Shown piece by piece: positions 29,049 to 39,282 of a stretch of DNA of 64,000 bases. A model generated the notes under the pieces. The model made no database searches. It was not told where the DNA came from and worked only from the letters and a program-made list of their open reading frames with translations. The stretch comes from Betaproteobacteria bacterium. GTDB taxonomy: Bacteria; Pseudomonadota; Gammaproteobacteria; Burkholderiales; SG8-41. The stretch spans positions 1-64,000 of the forward strand of contig JANYDY010000016.1 of assembly GCA_025363435.1 (NCBI GenBank), in the 5' to 3' direction. Position numbers and translations under genes: made by a program. Each line of letters begins with the position of its first letter. Positions within the stretch are counted from its first letter, which is position 1.

Positions 29049-32000
29049 TCAGCCGGTCTGCCGTTCAGCATCCCCCGGCGGCACCGGTGCCGCATAACCG
29101 ATGATCATCAGCAGCACGCCAACGCCGAGAAACGAAACGATGCGCTCGACCGTTCCCGAATTCGCCAGATCGAGCAAAAACAGTTTGCCGACCACCACCG
29201 CCAGCAAAGCTGCGCCGGCCAGCCACAACGGACGCTGCAACTTGCGTGTCGCAAACACCATCGCAACCAGCGCCGTCAACGTCCAGACGAGCGACAGCGC
29301 AGATTGCACGACGATCGATGTGAACATGTTGTCGATTTCATACGGCACGCCGAGCCAGTGATGAATGCTGCGCAACAAAATGCAGTTGAGCCAGAGAAAT
29401 TCCAACACCGCAAACACAATGGCCTGAAAATTTTTCTGTGCCGGATCCGGTGCTGCCGCGACACGCAACCACGCATACAGCGCAAACATCACCGCAATCT
29501 GCGCCAGATCAACCGGATTGATCAATGGCAAATAAGGCCACGGTGTGCTGATGGAGGGATTCCAGCTTGACGCCAGCGACCACAGAACAACGAACGCCGC
29601 GATCGCGCCGAGGCAGTTATTGCGGAATGCCGCGAAATCATCATGCCACGGTTTAAACACCGCAGCAAAACGCGTCAGCAGCATCAGGGCAATCGCAGGT
29701 AGCGCACCCCACATCGCAAATGCCCAGCTCGATCCTTGAAATGCAAACGAGCACTGCCAGGCCAGTTCCCAGGCGATCAGGCCCGTCGCCAGCCAGACGC
29801 CCAGCATGTATTGCGTAGCCGCCGCAATACTGACGCCTTCGCGCTGCTGTCGCCGCACGATGTAAAACAGTGCGGCGATGCCGCCGCCCCATGCCGCCCA
29901 CGCCTCATCCGCAGCGGGATGCAGATAGCGTTCGATTTGTAATATCAAGGCGAGCGCCATCGACGGCAGCAACAACAGCTGCGCGCGCCGCAGCGCCGCC
30001 CATGCGATCCAGCCGCCGAAAATTTCGAACAGCAGGCAAGAGGCGACGGCAAATCCAAGCCCGTAGGCAATATGCAGATCCGGATCGTAGCGCCGTTCGA
30101 TATAGGCAAGCCCCGACGCCAACCAGAAGCCGAGGCCCCACAACAGCGCCCAACTGCTGATTGATGCGGCGGCATTGTCGCGTTCGCGCAGGTGGTAACG
30201 CAATGCGCCGGCAACGATTCCAAGCGCGCCCATCAACAGACTCCAGCCGTAATAATGGTGATCGAACAACCACAGCGCCTCCCACGTTGCCAGCAGCGCC
30301 AGCAACAGCCAGCCAAAGCGGTAACGTGCGCCGTACACGGATGCCAGGTCGTCGCGCGCCTGCCAGTGCATGCACCAGAAAAACACCGCAAAATTCAGCG
30401 GCCAGGCCACAGCACCCAGTCCGGCCAGCGGATGATGGCTGCCCATGCCCAGAGTGCCGAGCGCAATCGCCGGCAGATGCGCGAGCGTGAGCAGGCGCAA
30501 GCCGCGCCATACCAGCCAGCCGCCGACGGTTTCAGCCAGCGCAAAAGTAGCGCCGGCAAAAATCAGTGCGGCAGAATGAAATTCATTGTGCGGCAAGCCG
30601 TCGTGCAACGCGTGCAAGCCGCCGGCAAACCACCAGCCGCAGGCCCACACCAGTATCGCCGTCGCCGCATCATCGCCGCCTTCAATCAAAACCTCGCGAT
30701 ACTTGTGCATCAACCACGCGGTGATTGCGCCGGCTGTGGAAATCAGCGCACAACCGAGTATGAAATCATTCAGCCACGGCTGGCTGCGGTCGTATTCGCT
30801 GTAATGCAGCAGAAACAACCACGCACCGGCGAATTGAAGCAATAGACCGAACAACCTGGCAAGCAAGCGCTGCTGCCGCAAGCCGATCCAGACGATGGCA
30901 GCCCCTTCGAGCGTCCACAACGCAAACGTCGGATAGGCGTCGAGCGCGAAAAATACCGCCATGGTTGCCAGCACCACCGCAAGCGCGATATACGCCTCGC
31001 CAAGCAAACGCATGGCGTCGCGCCGCATCACCATCGCCGCAAGCAGCGCATAAAGCGCCGCGCCGAGGCCGGCGCTCCACGCCAGGCCGTACGGCAACTC
31101 GCGCACCAGCCCCGCCTGCATGAAGGCAACCGACAACGGCGTGCCGAACACCAGCGTGCCATCGACCAGCCCCTTCAACTGCGGCGGCTGGCGCTGTGCG
31201 AACAGGATCGGAATCACCAGATACATCGCAAAGAAAATCAGCACGAACGGCTCGACCGTCGCAAACAGTTCGGGCCGGTAATTCGCTTGCCCCCAGAACA
31301 CGGCGACGATGAAAGTAAATACAAAACCGGTCAGATTGAGATCGCGCCACGCCTTGAACCAGCTGATCGCAAGAATGAAACCGTTGAGCAGCGTGTAATA
31401 GGAAAACAGCACGACATGCTGACCCGAGCCGCTGCTGGCGAGTATCGGCGCGAGAAACGCGCCGGTGAGCCCGATTACTGCCAGCACCTTCGCGTCCTGA
31501 CGCACCGCCAATAACGTTGCGGTGATGCCGAGCAGCATGAACAGCGCAAAACCGAAGGTCGGGTGGATCAGCGCAAAAACGCGCAACGCGAAAAACACGT
31601 CGAGATAGAGCACGCCGATGCCGGCGCCCTGCAAAATCAACCCGTACAAACGGCGGTGCGCAGTAAGCCGCCAACCCGCCGCCAGCATGGCAAACCCGCC
31701 CAATGCAACACCGGCAAGACGCACCGGCACCGGCAGTACCGCGTGGTCGTACGCATATTTGAGCAAAAAGCCAACGCCGAAAAACAGTATCACCGCGCCG
31801 GCCTTGGCAACGAGGTTGCCCGCCAATAAACGCTGCCACAGCGCTGCAGCGGCTGGTGGCGCCTGCGGTTCCGTTACTGCTTCTGCAGTTTGTTCGACAA
31901 CAGGTCGGGTGTCCGCTGAAATTTTTTGTGCAGCAGCAGGATAAAGGTCCGCGCTTTCGGCAATCGGCAGCGTGACGGCAGGATCACCATTAAATGCCGC

Positions 32001-32399
32001 CCCGGTATCAACCGCTTCGCGATTTACCGCAGGCACTTCCGCCTCACTGACGCGCGCGATGTCCTCACGCATCGCCGCAACCGGGACTGCTGTTTGCCCA
32101 TTTGCAGCAGGCGCCGGTTCGACTGGCGGTCGTGCATCAGCCGCAGCATCCGTGCCGGGCTGTTCGAGATGCCGCAACCGCCAGTGAATGTCTTCAAGCG
32201 ACTTGTAAATGTGATCGACCTTGCGTTCAAGCGCGTCGATACGGCGCGCCTGCACGCGGTCGTCGCCTGATTGCGCAGGATGAGCCGCGCGATAGGCCAC
32301 ACCCGCGATGATGCCAAGAATTGCACCGGCGAATGCACCGGGGCCATGACCCATCATTCCGCCAACAACCAACCCCGCCAGCAAGCCAAGAAACCACAT
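29049..32399 (-). CDS. DUF2339 multi-pass membrane protein
   Basis: Very large inner-membrane protein of 1116 residues. The N-terminal helix contains a glycine-rich LAGLVVGGMMGHGPGAFAG segment. A soluble region follows, with a short coiled coil (about residues 48-70, RRIDALERKVDHIYKSLEDI) and a Pro/Ala-rich linker. From about residue 210 onward come some twenty-five to thirty closely spaced helices, the pattern of DUF2339. The family has no established function; envelope or transport roles have been suggested. An excellent ribosome binding site (AGGGGAG) precedes ATG 32399. It lies 14 bases after the acyltransferase fusion gene. Confidence 0.88.
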   Translation of the reverse strand: MWFLGLLAGLVVGGMMGHGPGAFAGAILGIIAGVAYRAAHPAQSGDDRVQARRIDALERKVDHIYKSLEDIHWRLRHLEQPGTDAAADARPPVEPAPAANGQTAVPVAAMREDIARVSEAEVPAVNREAVDTGAAFNGDPAVTLPIAESADLYPAAAQKISADTRPVVEQTAEAVTEPQAPPAAAALWQRLLAGNLVAKAGAVILFFGVGFLLKYAYDHAVLPVPVRLAGVALGGFAMLAAGWRLTAHRRLYGLILQGAGIGVLYLDVFFALRVFALIHPTFGFALFMLLGITATLLAVRQDAKVLAVIGLTGAFLAPILASSGSGQHVVLFSYYTLLNGFILAISWFKAWRDLNLTGFVFTFIVAVFWGQANYRPELFATVEPFVLIFFAMYLVIPILFAQRQPPQLKGLVDGTLVFGTPLSVAFMQAGLVRELPYGLAWSAGLGAALYALLAAMVMRRDAMRLLGEAYIALAVVLATMAVFFALDAYPTFALWTLEGAAIVWIGLRQQRLLARLFGLLLQFAGAWLFLLHYSEYDRSQPWLNDFILGCALISTAGAITAWLMHKYREVLIEGGDDAATAILVWACGWWFAGGLHALHDGLPHNEFHSAALIFAGATFALAETVGGWLVWRGLRLLTLAHLPAIALGTLGMGSHHPLAGLGAVAWPLNFAVFFWCMHWQARDDLASVYGARYRFGWLLLALLATWEALWLFDHHYYGWSLLMGALGIVAGALRYHLRERDNAAASISSWALLWGLGFWLASGLAYIERRYDPDLHIAYGLGFAVASCLLFEIFGGWIAWAALRRAQLLLLPSMALALILQIERYLHPAADEAWAAWGGGIAALFYIVRRQQREGVSIAAATQYMLGVWLATGLIAWELAWQCSFAFQGSSWAFAMWGALPAIALMLLTRFAAVFKPWHDDFAAFRNNCLGAIAAFVVLWSLASSWNPSISTPWPYLPLINPVDLAQIAVMFALYAWLRVAAAPDPAQKNFQAIVFAVLEFLWLNCILLRSIHHWLGVPYEIDNMFTSIVVQSALSLVWTLTALVAMVFATRKLQRPLWLAGAALLAVVVGKLFLLDLANSGTVERIVSFLGVGVLLMIIGYAAPVPPGDAERQTG

Positions 32400-32413
32400 A
32401 TGAATCTCCCCTT

Positions 32414-34297
32414 CTAACGCCAATCGCCGCGCAATCCGAGCACGATCTGCTGCAGCGCCTCGGGCGTTGCCTGTTGCGGCGGCACCGCGTCGCCGGCGAC
32501 CAGCGCAATTCTTCTGAGCGGCATCAAGCGCGACGGATTCGACATGGCGCGTCCTTCAATGCGGCTGAAAAAACTTCCCCACAGTCCGCGCAGCGCCAGC
32601 GGCACCACCGGCACCGGCGTGCGTTCGAGGATGCGCGTAATGCCGGCGCGAAACGGATACAACTCGCCGCTATCGGTGATACGCCCCTCCGGAAATATGC
32701 CGACCAGATCGCCGTCGCGCAATGCCGCGGCGATATCTTCATAAGCCTTCTCAAGCAAAACCGGATCTTCCTTTTTCGGCGCAATCGGTATCGTTTTGCC
32801 GGTGCGAAAAATAAAACTCAGCACCGGCACGCGGAAGATCTTGTGATCCATTACAAAGCGGATCGGCCGCCGGCAGGCCGCCGCAATGATCAGCGCATCA
32901 ACAAAGCTGATGTGATTGCAGACGATGACTGCGGGCCCGTCTTCGGGAATTTTTTCGAGACCGCTCTTTTCCAGTCGATAGATCGTATGAATCAGCAGCC
33001 AGATCAGGAAACGCATCAGGAATTCCGGCACCAGCGTATAGATATAAATTGCCACTGCGGCATTCAACAATGCAGTCGCGAGAAATATCTGTGGAATGCT
33101 GAAACCCGCCGCGAGCAGGGCCACCGCCATCGCGGCGGATGCCACCATGAACAATGCGTTCAGAATATTGTTGCCGGCGATAATGCGCGACTGGTGGCTA
33201 CGCTCCGAGCGCGTCTGGATCAAGGCATACAGCGGCACGATGTAAAAGCCGCCGAACACGCCGATCATGACCAGATCGAACAGTATTCGTACGCTGCCGG
33301 CACGGGCGAGAAACTCTCCGGCGCCGATGAGCGTGCCGCCTGCCGCTGCCGGACTGGCGAAAAAGAGATCAAGCGCAAATACCGTCAGGCCGATCGAGCC
33401 GAAAGGCACCAGACCGATCTCGACCTTGTGGCCGGACAGTCGCTCGCACAACAAAGAACCGGTGCCGACGCCGAGCGAAAACATGGTCAACAACAAGGTC
33501 GCCACGTGTTCGTTGCCGCCCAGTACGTCCTTGCAATAGTTCGGAAACTGCGCGAGCAGTGTGGCGCCGTAAAACCAGAACCACGAAATGCCAAGCACCG
33601 ACAGAAATACCGTGCGGTTCTGTTTGGTGAATTTCAGATTGGCCCAGGTCTCTGTAACCGGATTCCAGTTGATGTTGATATCCGGCGCCGCAGCCGGTGT
33701 AGCGGGAATCGCGCGACTCGCCAGATAACCCAGACAAGCAACCGCTATCACCGTAATCGAGACAAGTTCGGCAAATTGCACCTGCGCCACCAGCAGACCG
33801 CCGACGATAGTACCGATCAGAATCGCCAGAAAAGTACCCATCTCGACCATACCGTTGCCGCCGACGATTTCGTCCGCCTGCAAATGCTGCGGCAGTATCG
33901 AATATTTGACCGGCCCGAAGATAGTCGAATGCAAACCCATCAGAAACAGCGCCGACAGCAGCAAAACAAGATTGCCCTGAAAAAAACCGACCGCACCGAT
34001 CATCATGATGCAGATTTCAAACAATTTCACATAGCGGATAATGGTGACTTTTTCGTACTTGTCGGCAAGCTGGCCGGCAGTCGCCGAGAAAAGGAAAAAC
34101 GGCAGGATAAAGAGTCCCGCGCACAAATTGACCAGTGTGCCGGAACTGAGCGTCGTCATCGCAGCGGCGTGGAACGCCAGCAGAATAACCAGCGCGTTCT
34201 TGTAAACATTGTCGTTGAATGCGCCGAGAAATTGCGTGCAGAAAAACGGCAGGAAGCGCCGCTCGCGCAGCAGACAGAACTGACTTTGTCCCGACAT
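32414..34297 (-). CDS. LplT-like MFS flippase fused to PlsC acyltransferase
   Basis: Two-domain protein of 627 residues. Residues 1-430 are an MFS carrier of the lysophospholipid-transporter type (FFCTQFLGAFNDNVYKNA near the start). Residues about 440-627 are a glycerolipid acyltransferase with the HX4D motif (H462, D467 in NHISFVD) and the FPEGR acyl-acceptor motif. E. coli splits this function between LplT and Aas, where Aas also has an acyl-ACP synthetase domain; that domain is absent here. Likely role: import of lyso-phospholipids across the inner membrane and re-acylation on the cytoplasmic face. Confidence 0.88.
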   Translation of the reverse strand: MSGQSQFCLLRERRFLPFFCTQFLGAFNDNVYKNALVILLAFHAAAMTTLSSGTLVNLCAGLFILPFFLFSATAGQLADKYEKVTIIRYVKLFEICIMMIGAVGFFQGNLVLLLSALFLMGLHSTIFGPVKYSILPQHLQADEIVGGNGMVEMGTFLAILIGTIVGGLLVAQVQFAELVSITVIAVACLGYLASRAIPATPAAAPDININWNPVTETWANLKFTKQNRTVFLSVLGISWFWFYGATLLAQFPNYCKDVLGGNEHVATLLLTMFSLGVGTGSLLCERLSGHKVEIGLVPFGSIGLTVFALDLFFASPAAAGGTLIGAGEFLARAGSVRILFDLVMIGVFGGFYIVPLYALIQTRSERSHQSRIIAGNNILNALFMVASAAMAVALLAAGFSIPQIFLATALLNAAVAIYIYTLVPEFLMRFLIWLLIHTIYRLEKSGLEKIPEDGPAVIVCNHISFVDALIIAAACRRPIRFVMDHKIFRVPVLSFIFRTGKTIPIAPKKEDPVLLEKAYEDIAAALRDGDLVGIFPEGRITDSGELYPFRAGITRILERTPVPVVPLALRGLWGSFFSRIEGRAMSNPSRLMPLRRIALVAGDAVPPQQATPEALQQIVLGLRGDWR

Positions 34298-34355
34298 TCA
34301 GCTCACCTCATGTTCCTGCAGCAATCGCCGGCCGCAGCCGGAGACGTTCAACTAA

Positions 34356-35798
34356 CTAGCGATGCGATTCGAGCAAGGCAATACCCCAACCAACACCGAA
34401 GCCGGTCAAATCCGAAGCCACCGCGCCGAGCCCGCCCTTGCAACTACTGGCCGAGAGATCGACGTGCAGCCACGGCGTGTCGGCGGTGAAACGCTTGAGA
34501 AAACGCGCTGCCAGAATATGGTCGGCATCGCCGTCGAGCGTGCATTGTTTGACGTCGGCAATTTTGCTGTCGAGCGCATCGTCGTAGTCGTCGTCGAGCG
34601 GAAACATGCAGATGCGCTCGCCGGCAACACGCCCCGCCGCAACAGCCGCAGCCGCGAGTTTGTCTGAAGTGGCAAACGCGCCGGTGTAGCGGTTGCCGAG
34701 GGCCACGTGCATGCTGCCGGTGAGTGTGGCGAAATCGACTATCAGATCGGGCTTTTTGCGCGCCGCCAGCGTCAGCGTGTCGGCCAGCACCATGCGTCCT
34801 TCCGCGTCCGTGTGCGCAATCTCGATGGTGGTGCCGTTCAGCGCGCGCACCACTTCGTTTTGGTGATAGGCGCGCGGACTGATGTCGTTGCGCGAGATTG
34901 CCATCCAGCAATCGATACTGACGGCGAGCTTCAAACGCGTGGCCGCGAGCAGTATGCCGAGCGCCACCGCCGAACCGTTCATGTCTTCATGCATGCCATA
35001 CATATAACGTGCCGGTTTCAGGTTGTGCCCGCCGGTGTCGTAACAGATGCCTTTGCCGACCAGGGCAATCGTGCGTTTGGCTTTTGCATGGCTGTAGCGC
35101 AAATGCACGATGGCGGCATCCATCGCAGTGCTGCCCTGTGCAACCGCGCAGAATGCGCCGGCGCCCATTTTGCGCAATTTGGCGAAATCGAATTCCGCAT
35201 GCTTCCATTTGTTTTCGCGCGCCAGTTCGCGCACGCGCCGGCGATATGCGCCCGGCGTCAATTCATTCGGCGGCAATGCGGTCAATTCGCGGCACAGCAC
35301 ATTGCCCTCGGCCTGCGCGCGCCACGCGGCGAATGCGCCAGCGTCGCGCGCGCCGTACAAATGGATTGCGCGCAACGGCTTGCGCATGCCCTTGCTTTTG
35401 CGTTCCGGTAATGCAACGCCGTTGACTGAGGCGCAATAGACCGCCAGCCCGGCCGCGTGCGTTGCGCCGGGCGCGGCAACGATGGCGATTTCAAGCGGAT
35501 TTTCGGCAAACAGCAAATCAAGCGCGGCACGCATCGCCGCTAGCGCCTGGAACGGCGTGTGTTTCGCATCGGGCATGGTCCACGCCACCAGCGTGCCATC
35601 GGCAAGATTGGCGCACAGCGGCTTCTTCGCCAATTCCTTCGGTTTCAGATTGCGCCGCTTGAGCAAGGCATGCAGCACCGCTTGCGGCTCACCTGTACCG
35701 GAAAGCTTATCCGAGGCCGGAAGAATTACCAGAGTGTGACGATGTTGGCGAAACGCGGCAGTTGCCGAACCCGCATGTATCTGCAATCTGGCAAGCAT
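34356..35798 (-). CDS. M17-family leucyl aminopeptidase
   Basis: Zinc/manganese aminopeptidase of 480 residues. The catalytic C-terminal domain has the metal ligands in [23 protein letters not shown] and [12 protein letters not shown]. The usual N-T-D-A-E-G-R of PepA is H-T-D-A-E-G-R here. The N-terminal domain is divergent from PepA, so this is an M17 paralogue rather than certain PepA. Start chosen at ATG 35798, ahead of [11 protein letters not shown]. It is divergent from thyA, sharing an 84-base promoter region. Confidence 0.9.
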   Translation of the reverse strand: MLARLQIHAGSATAAFRQHRHTLVILPASDKLSGTGEPQAVLHALLKRRNLKPKELAKKPLCANLADGTLVAWTMPDAKHTPFQALAAMRAALDLLFAENPLEIAIVAAPGATHAAGLAVYCASVNGVALPERKSKGMRKPLRAIHLYGARDAGAFAAWRAQAEGNVLCRELTALPPNELTPGAYRRRVRELARENKWKHAEFDFAKLRKMGAGAFCAVAQGSTAMDAAIVHLRYSHAKAKRTIALVGKGICYDTGGHNLKPARYMYGMHEDMNGSAVALGILLAATRLKLAVSIDCWMAISRNDISPRAYHQNEVVRALNGTTIEIAHTDAEGRMVLADTLTLAARKKPDLIVDFATLTGSMHVALGNRYTGAFATSDKLAAAAVAAGRVAGERICMFPLDDDYDDALDSKIADVKQCTLDGDADHILAARFLKRFTADTPWLHVDLSASSCKGGLGAVASDLTGFGVGWGIALLESHR

Positions 35799-35808
35799 GA
35801 ATGTCCTT

Positions 35809-35836
35809 TGTGTACCGCGACCGGGCAAATTATAAT
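35809..35836 (+). promoter_or_regulatory. thyA: Candidate sigma-70 promoter for thyA
   Basis: TTGTGT (35809-35814), 16 bases, then a perfect TATAAT (35831-35836). It lies 46 bases upstream of the thyA ATG and in the gap between divergent genes. Confidence 0.6.
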
Positions 35837-35882
35837 CGCTAATCGTCTCTCACCATTACTCCGGGCTCTCAATTCCGCAGCT

Positions 35883-36677
35883 ATGCGCGCCTACCTCGAT
35901 TTGATGAAACACGTGCTCGAACACGGCGCCCGCAAGAGCGACCGCACCGGCACTGGCACGCTCAGCGTGTTCGGCGCGCAGCTGCGTTTTGACCTCGCCG
36001 CCGGCTTTCCGCTGCTGACGACCAAAAAGGTGCATCTGAAGTCGATCATTCACGAACTGCTGTGGTTCCTCAAAGGCGACACCAATACGCGTTACCTGAA
36101 AGAAAACGGCGTCACCATCTGGGACGAATGGGCCGATGCGAACGGCGACCTCGGCCCCGTCTACGGTTATCAGTGGCGTTCGTGGCCACGCCCCGACGGC
36201 GGCCATATCGACCAGATCAGCCAGGTGCTAGAACAGATCCGCAAAACGCCGGATTCGCGTCGCATGATCGTCTCGGCGTGGAACGTCGGCGATCTCGACC
36301 GCATGAAGCTGATGCCCTGCCATGCCTTCTTCCAGTTCTACGTCGCTGACGGCAAACTGTCCTGCCAGTTGTATCAACGCAGCGCCGACTTTTTTCTCGG
36401 CGTGCCGTTCAACATCGCGTCGTACGCGCTGCTCACCATGATGATTGCGCAGGTCTGCGGCCTCAAGCCCGGCGACTTCGTGCACACTTTCGGCGACACC
36501 CATTTGTATCTGAATCACCTCGAACAGACGCGTGAGCAATTATCGCGCGCGCCGCGCGCGCTGCCGGCAATGCGTCTGAATCCATCGGTGAAAAATCTGT
36601 TCGACTTCAAATACGAAGACTTCACACTCGAAGGCTACGACCCGCATCCCGCGATCAAAGCAGCGGTCGCGGTCTGA
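35883..36677 (+). CDS. thyA: Thymidylate synthase
   Basis: Enzyme of 264 residues, the same length as E. coli ThyA, that methylates dUMP with methylenetetrahydrofolate. The nucleophile is C146 in [12 protein letters not shown]. Other landmarks are [45 protein letters not shown] and the C-terminal [13 protein letters not shown]. The ATG at 35883 is chosen although the frame is open far upstream, where it would run into the divergent peptidase gene. It is followed after 17 bases by folA, the enzyme that regenerates its folate cofactor. Confidence 0.97.
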   Translation: MRAYLDLMKHVLEHGARKSDRTGTGTLSVFGAQLRFDLAAGFPLLTTKKVHLKSIIHELLWFLKGDTNTRYLKENGVTIWDEWADANGDLGPVYGYQWRSWPRPDGGHIDQISQVLEQIRKTPDSRRMIVSAWNVGDLDRMKLMPCHAFFQFYVADGKLSCQLYQRSADFFLGVPFNIASYALLTMMIAQVCGLKPGDFVHTFGDTHLYLNHLEQTREQLSRAPRALPAMRLNPSVKNLFDFKYEDFTLEGYDPHPAIKAAVAV

Positions 36678-36694
36678 TTTCGCCGACGCCCGCA

Positions 36695-37213
36695 ATGGCT
36701 GACAGCAATTCACGCATTTCGATCATTGTCGCCATGGCGCGCAACCGCGTGATCGGCGCCGCCAACAAGATACCGTGGCATCTGCCGGCCGAACTCAAGC
36801 TGTTCAAAACCATTACGATGGGCCATCACATCTTGATGGGACGCAACACCTGGGAATCGATCGGTCGCCTGCTGCCGGGGCGCACCAGCGTGATCGTCAC
36901 GCGCCAGCCTGATTACCGCGTTGAAGGCGCAATCATGGCGACTTCGATTCAAGCAGCACTCGCCGCGTGCAAAGGTGACGACGAAATTTTTATCATCGGC
37001 GGTGCCCAGCTTTATGCGGCGGCAATGCCGTACGCAAACCGGCTTTATCTGACGGTAGTCGATGCCGACGTCGCCGGCGACGCACACATGCCTGAATTCA
37101 ATCTCGATACATGGCGCAAATGTTCGGCGCAGTCTTTCACCGTCGACGACAAAAACCCGTATCATTATGTGCAGACGGTTTACGAAAAGGCATCCCGCCA
37201 TTCCGATGCGTAA
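36695..37213 (+). CDS. folA: Dihydrofolate reductase
   Basis: NADPH-dependent reductase of 172 residues that regenerates tetrahydrofolate. Landmarks are ISIIVAMARNRVIGAANKIPWHLPAE (substrate loop), MGRNTWESIG, IIGGAQLYAAAMPYANRLYLT and the C-terminal HYVQTVYEK. The pairing with thyA is common in proteobacteria. Its stop overlaps the start of the downstream Sel1-repeat gene by eight bases, so those two are translationally linked. Confidence 0.96.
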   Translation: MADSNSRISIIVAMARNRVIGAANKIPWHLPAELKLFKTITMGHHILMGRNTWESIGRLLPGRTSVIVTRQPDYRVEGAIMATSIQAALAACKGDDEIFIIGGAQLYAAAMPYANRLYLTVVDADVAGDAHMPEFNLDTWRKCSAQSFTVDDKNPYHYVQTVYEKASRHSDA

Positions 37214-37874
37214 TCTGCGCGCCATAATCGTTGCGATCGCTTGCGCCGCAGGCCTCACCGGCACCGCGTCGGCGCAGGTCAATATTCCTCTCAACGATTT
37301 GAAAATCCGCGCCGAGGCCGGCGACAGGACAGCGACGCGTCAGCTGGCTGAAGCCTATTATCTCGGCAAGGGCGTCGAGCAGGATTTCAAACTCGCCTCG
37401 CAATGGTACGAGAAGCTGGCCAAACAGGGCGATGTGCGCGCGCAAACCAGCCTCGGCCTGATGTTCGCGCGCGGTTACGGCGTGGAAAAAAATATCGATC
37501 TGGCTCTTAAGTGGTGGAAACTCGCCGCAATCCAGAACGACCCCGGCGCGCAATTCAATCTCGGCACGCTGTATTTCGAAGGCAAAAATATCGAACGCAA
37601 TTACAGCGAGGCGGCGCGCTGGTACCTGCAAGCGGCGATGCGCGGCCACCTGCCGGCGCAATTCAATCTGGGCATGATGTACTGGGACGGCAAAGGCGTC
37701 GAAAAAGATCCGCGCCGCGCCTATTACTGGCTCTCGGTCGCCGCCGAACAGGGCGACGACGAAGCGCCGGGCCAGTTAAAACGCATCGCAGCTGACATGA
37801 GTCCGGAAGACGTCAAGGAAGCCGACAGCAAGGCAAAAGAATGGATGAAAACGGCGAAGAAAATGTGGCGTTAG
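37206..37874 (+). CDS. Exported Sel1-repeat (TPR-like) protein
   Basis: Protein of 222 residues with a signal peptide ending at ASAQ (residue 23). Four Sel1-like repeats of about 36 residues follow, each with the A-x-x-x-LG-x-x-YxxG-G-V-(E/D) pattern, for example AYYLGKGVEQDF, MFARGYGVEKNI, LYFEGKNIERNY and MYWDGKGVEKDP. Such periplasmic proteins act as adaptors or scaffolds; no client can be inferred. The start overlaps folA, so it is probably co-transcribed with thyA-folA despite the unrelated role. Confidence 0.88.
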   Translation: MRNLRAIIVAIACAAGLTGTASAQVNIPLNDLKIRAEAGDRTATRQLAEAYYLGKGVEQDFKLASQWYEKLAKQGDVRAQTSLGLMFARGYGVEKNIDLALKWWKLAAIQNDPGAQFNLGTLYFEGKNIERNYSEAARWYLQAAMRGHLPAQFNLGMMYWDGKGVEKDPRRAYYWLSVAAEQGDDEAPGQLKRIAADMSPEDVKEADSKAKEWMKTAKKMWR

Positions 37875-37890
37875 ATTTGCAACCTGACGT

Positions 37891-39234
37891 TCAGTCCTTG
37901 CATTCCGAAACAAAATCCTCGAATTTGTAATTTCCGCTGCGCCCAATTTCTCCGACGCGCTCCACCGTCATTCTGAACGGATGACCCAGGCAGCCCTGCA
38001 GGACTTCGATCAACTGCGACGCTTCATCCGCCGACAAATCGCGCGGCGCGACGATGCGCACGTGCATCTCCAGCAGCGTTTTCTGCACGATCTGCAACTG
38101 CCGGATGACCGGCACCGCGCTCGACCACTTATCGATCGGAAAACTCGGCCAGTGACGCCGGCCGTCGGGCAGCCTGAGAATATTGCGCTCGCGGCCGATA
38201 ACACGCCGTATCGCCGGCAGACCACGTCCGCACGGACAGGCCGCTCCGGCCTCCGCATAGTCACCCAAGTCGTAACGAAAAAGCGGCATCGCGAAATTGT
38301 GCAGTGTCGTTACGACAACGCGGCCGATCTGCCCTGCCTCGCACGGCCTGCCGTCTTCACCAAGAATTTCGGTGATCAGATTTTCGGCTTGCAGGTGATA
38401 GTTATCGCTGTCGGGGCACTGCAAGGCGATGTATCCGACCTCTTCCGCAGTATATAAATCTGCAATATCGACATTCCAGGCGTCGCGCACCGACTGGCGC
38501 GCGCGCTCATCGACAGGCCCGCCAAAACTGCGCGTCTGCAGCAAACCCGGCAAACGCAAGCCGCGTTCCAGCGCGCGTTCCGCCAGCCAGCGCAGATTGG
38601 TCGCATTGCTGATCAGGTATTGCGGCGCCTGCCGTTCGAGCCAGTCAAGCTGGTCGTCGATATCGGTGCGCAAATTGAGCAGCGCACAGGGCCCTGTTTG
38701 CAACACACTGTCGGTTGCCGGCCCCCAGCCCGGCGTCTCGCCGTTCTCGACCTTGAGACGGATCGCCGCGAGCTTCCCGGAGAAATCGCGCCGGTGCCAG
38801 AAATGTTCGCGCAGGGTAAACGCGCGCCAGAAAAAATCCGTCAGCCCCGTTCCATAATAAGTCACCGGTATGCCGGTCGAACCGGAGGTGCCGCCACGAG
38901 TCACCGTGCCGTGTTCCGGAGGAACCGCCGGACTCAGCAATTCACTGCGGGACGTCAGCATATCCTCGCGACGCAGCAACGGCAACAATCTGAAAGCGTC
39001 AAAATCCGGCGTAGTCGCTGGATCAAAACCCGCCGCATCGAAACGCCGGCGCCAGAACGGTATGGTTTCACGCGCATGCGCAAGCACCGTATGCAACTGC
39101 CGCAATTGCCATTGCGCAAGCTGCGCAACACTCCACCACTGCGACATTTCCAGTTGAAACTGCAGCGCCAGCGCTGCGGCGGCGACATTGCCAGGCAGCG
39201 CCGGCCAAACCATGGCGGCATCGGCTGATCGCAT
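37891..39234 (-). CDS. PaaK-like adenylate-forming ligase (copy 1)
   Basis: Member of the phenylacetate-CoA ligase/CapK branch of ANL enzymes, 447 residues from ATG 39234. The ATP loop is TSGSTGIPVTYY, the adenine/acceptor segment is YTAEEVGYIALQCP, and FRYDLGDYAEAG precedes a CPCGRGLP cysteine pair typical of PaaK. The likely catalytic lysine sits near the end (NYKFEDFV). The acid substrate and the acceptor (CoA or other) are unknown. A paralogue lies at 40249-41643 on the same strand, with a methyltransferase between on the opposite strand. An in-frame extension to 39477 would overlap the methyltransferase gene and is rejected. Confidence 0.85.
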   Translation of the reverse strand: MRSADAAMVWPALPGNVAAAALALQFQLEMSQWWSVAQLAQWQLRQLHTVLAHARETIPFWRRRFDAAGFDPATTPDFDAFRLLPLLRREDMLTSRSELLSPAVPPEHGTVTRGGTSGSTGIPVTYYGTGLTDFFWRAFTLREHFWHRRDFSGKLAAIRLKVENGETPGWGPATDSVLQTGPCALLNLRTDIDDQLDWLERQAPQYLISNATNLRWLAERALERGLRLPGLLQTRSFGGPVDERARQSVRDAWNVDIADLYTAEEVGYIALQCPDSDNYHLQAENLITEILGEDGRPCEAGQIGRVVVTTLHNFAMPLFRYDLGDYAEAGAACPCGRGLPAIRRVIGRERNILRLPDGRRHWPSFPIDKWSSAVPVIRQLQIVQKTLLEMHVRIVAPRDLSADEASQLIEVLQGCLGHPFRMTVERVGEIGRSGNYKFEDFVSECKD

Positions 39235-39282
39235 TCGATTAAATATATCCGTCACGATGCCGGCAACCGTGTTTGTCCTGTC

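Noticed and set aside
32321..34489. 722-residue open frame on the plus strand opposite the LplT-PlsC gene
   Set aside because: Composition is Arg/Gln/His-rich with no fold-like pattern; it is the antisense shadow of a clear coding gene.
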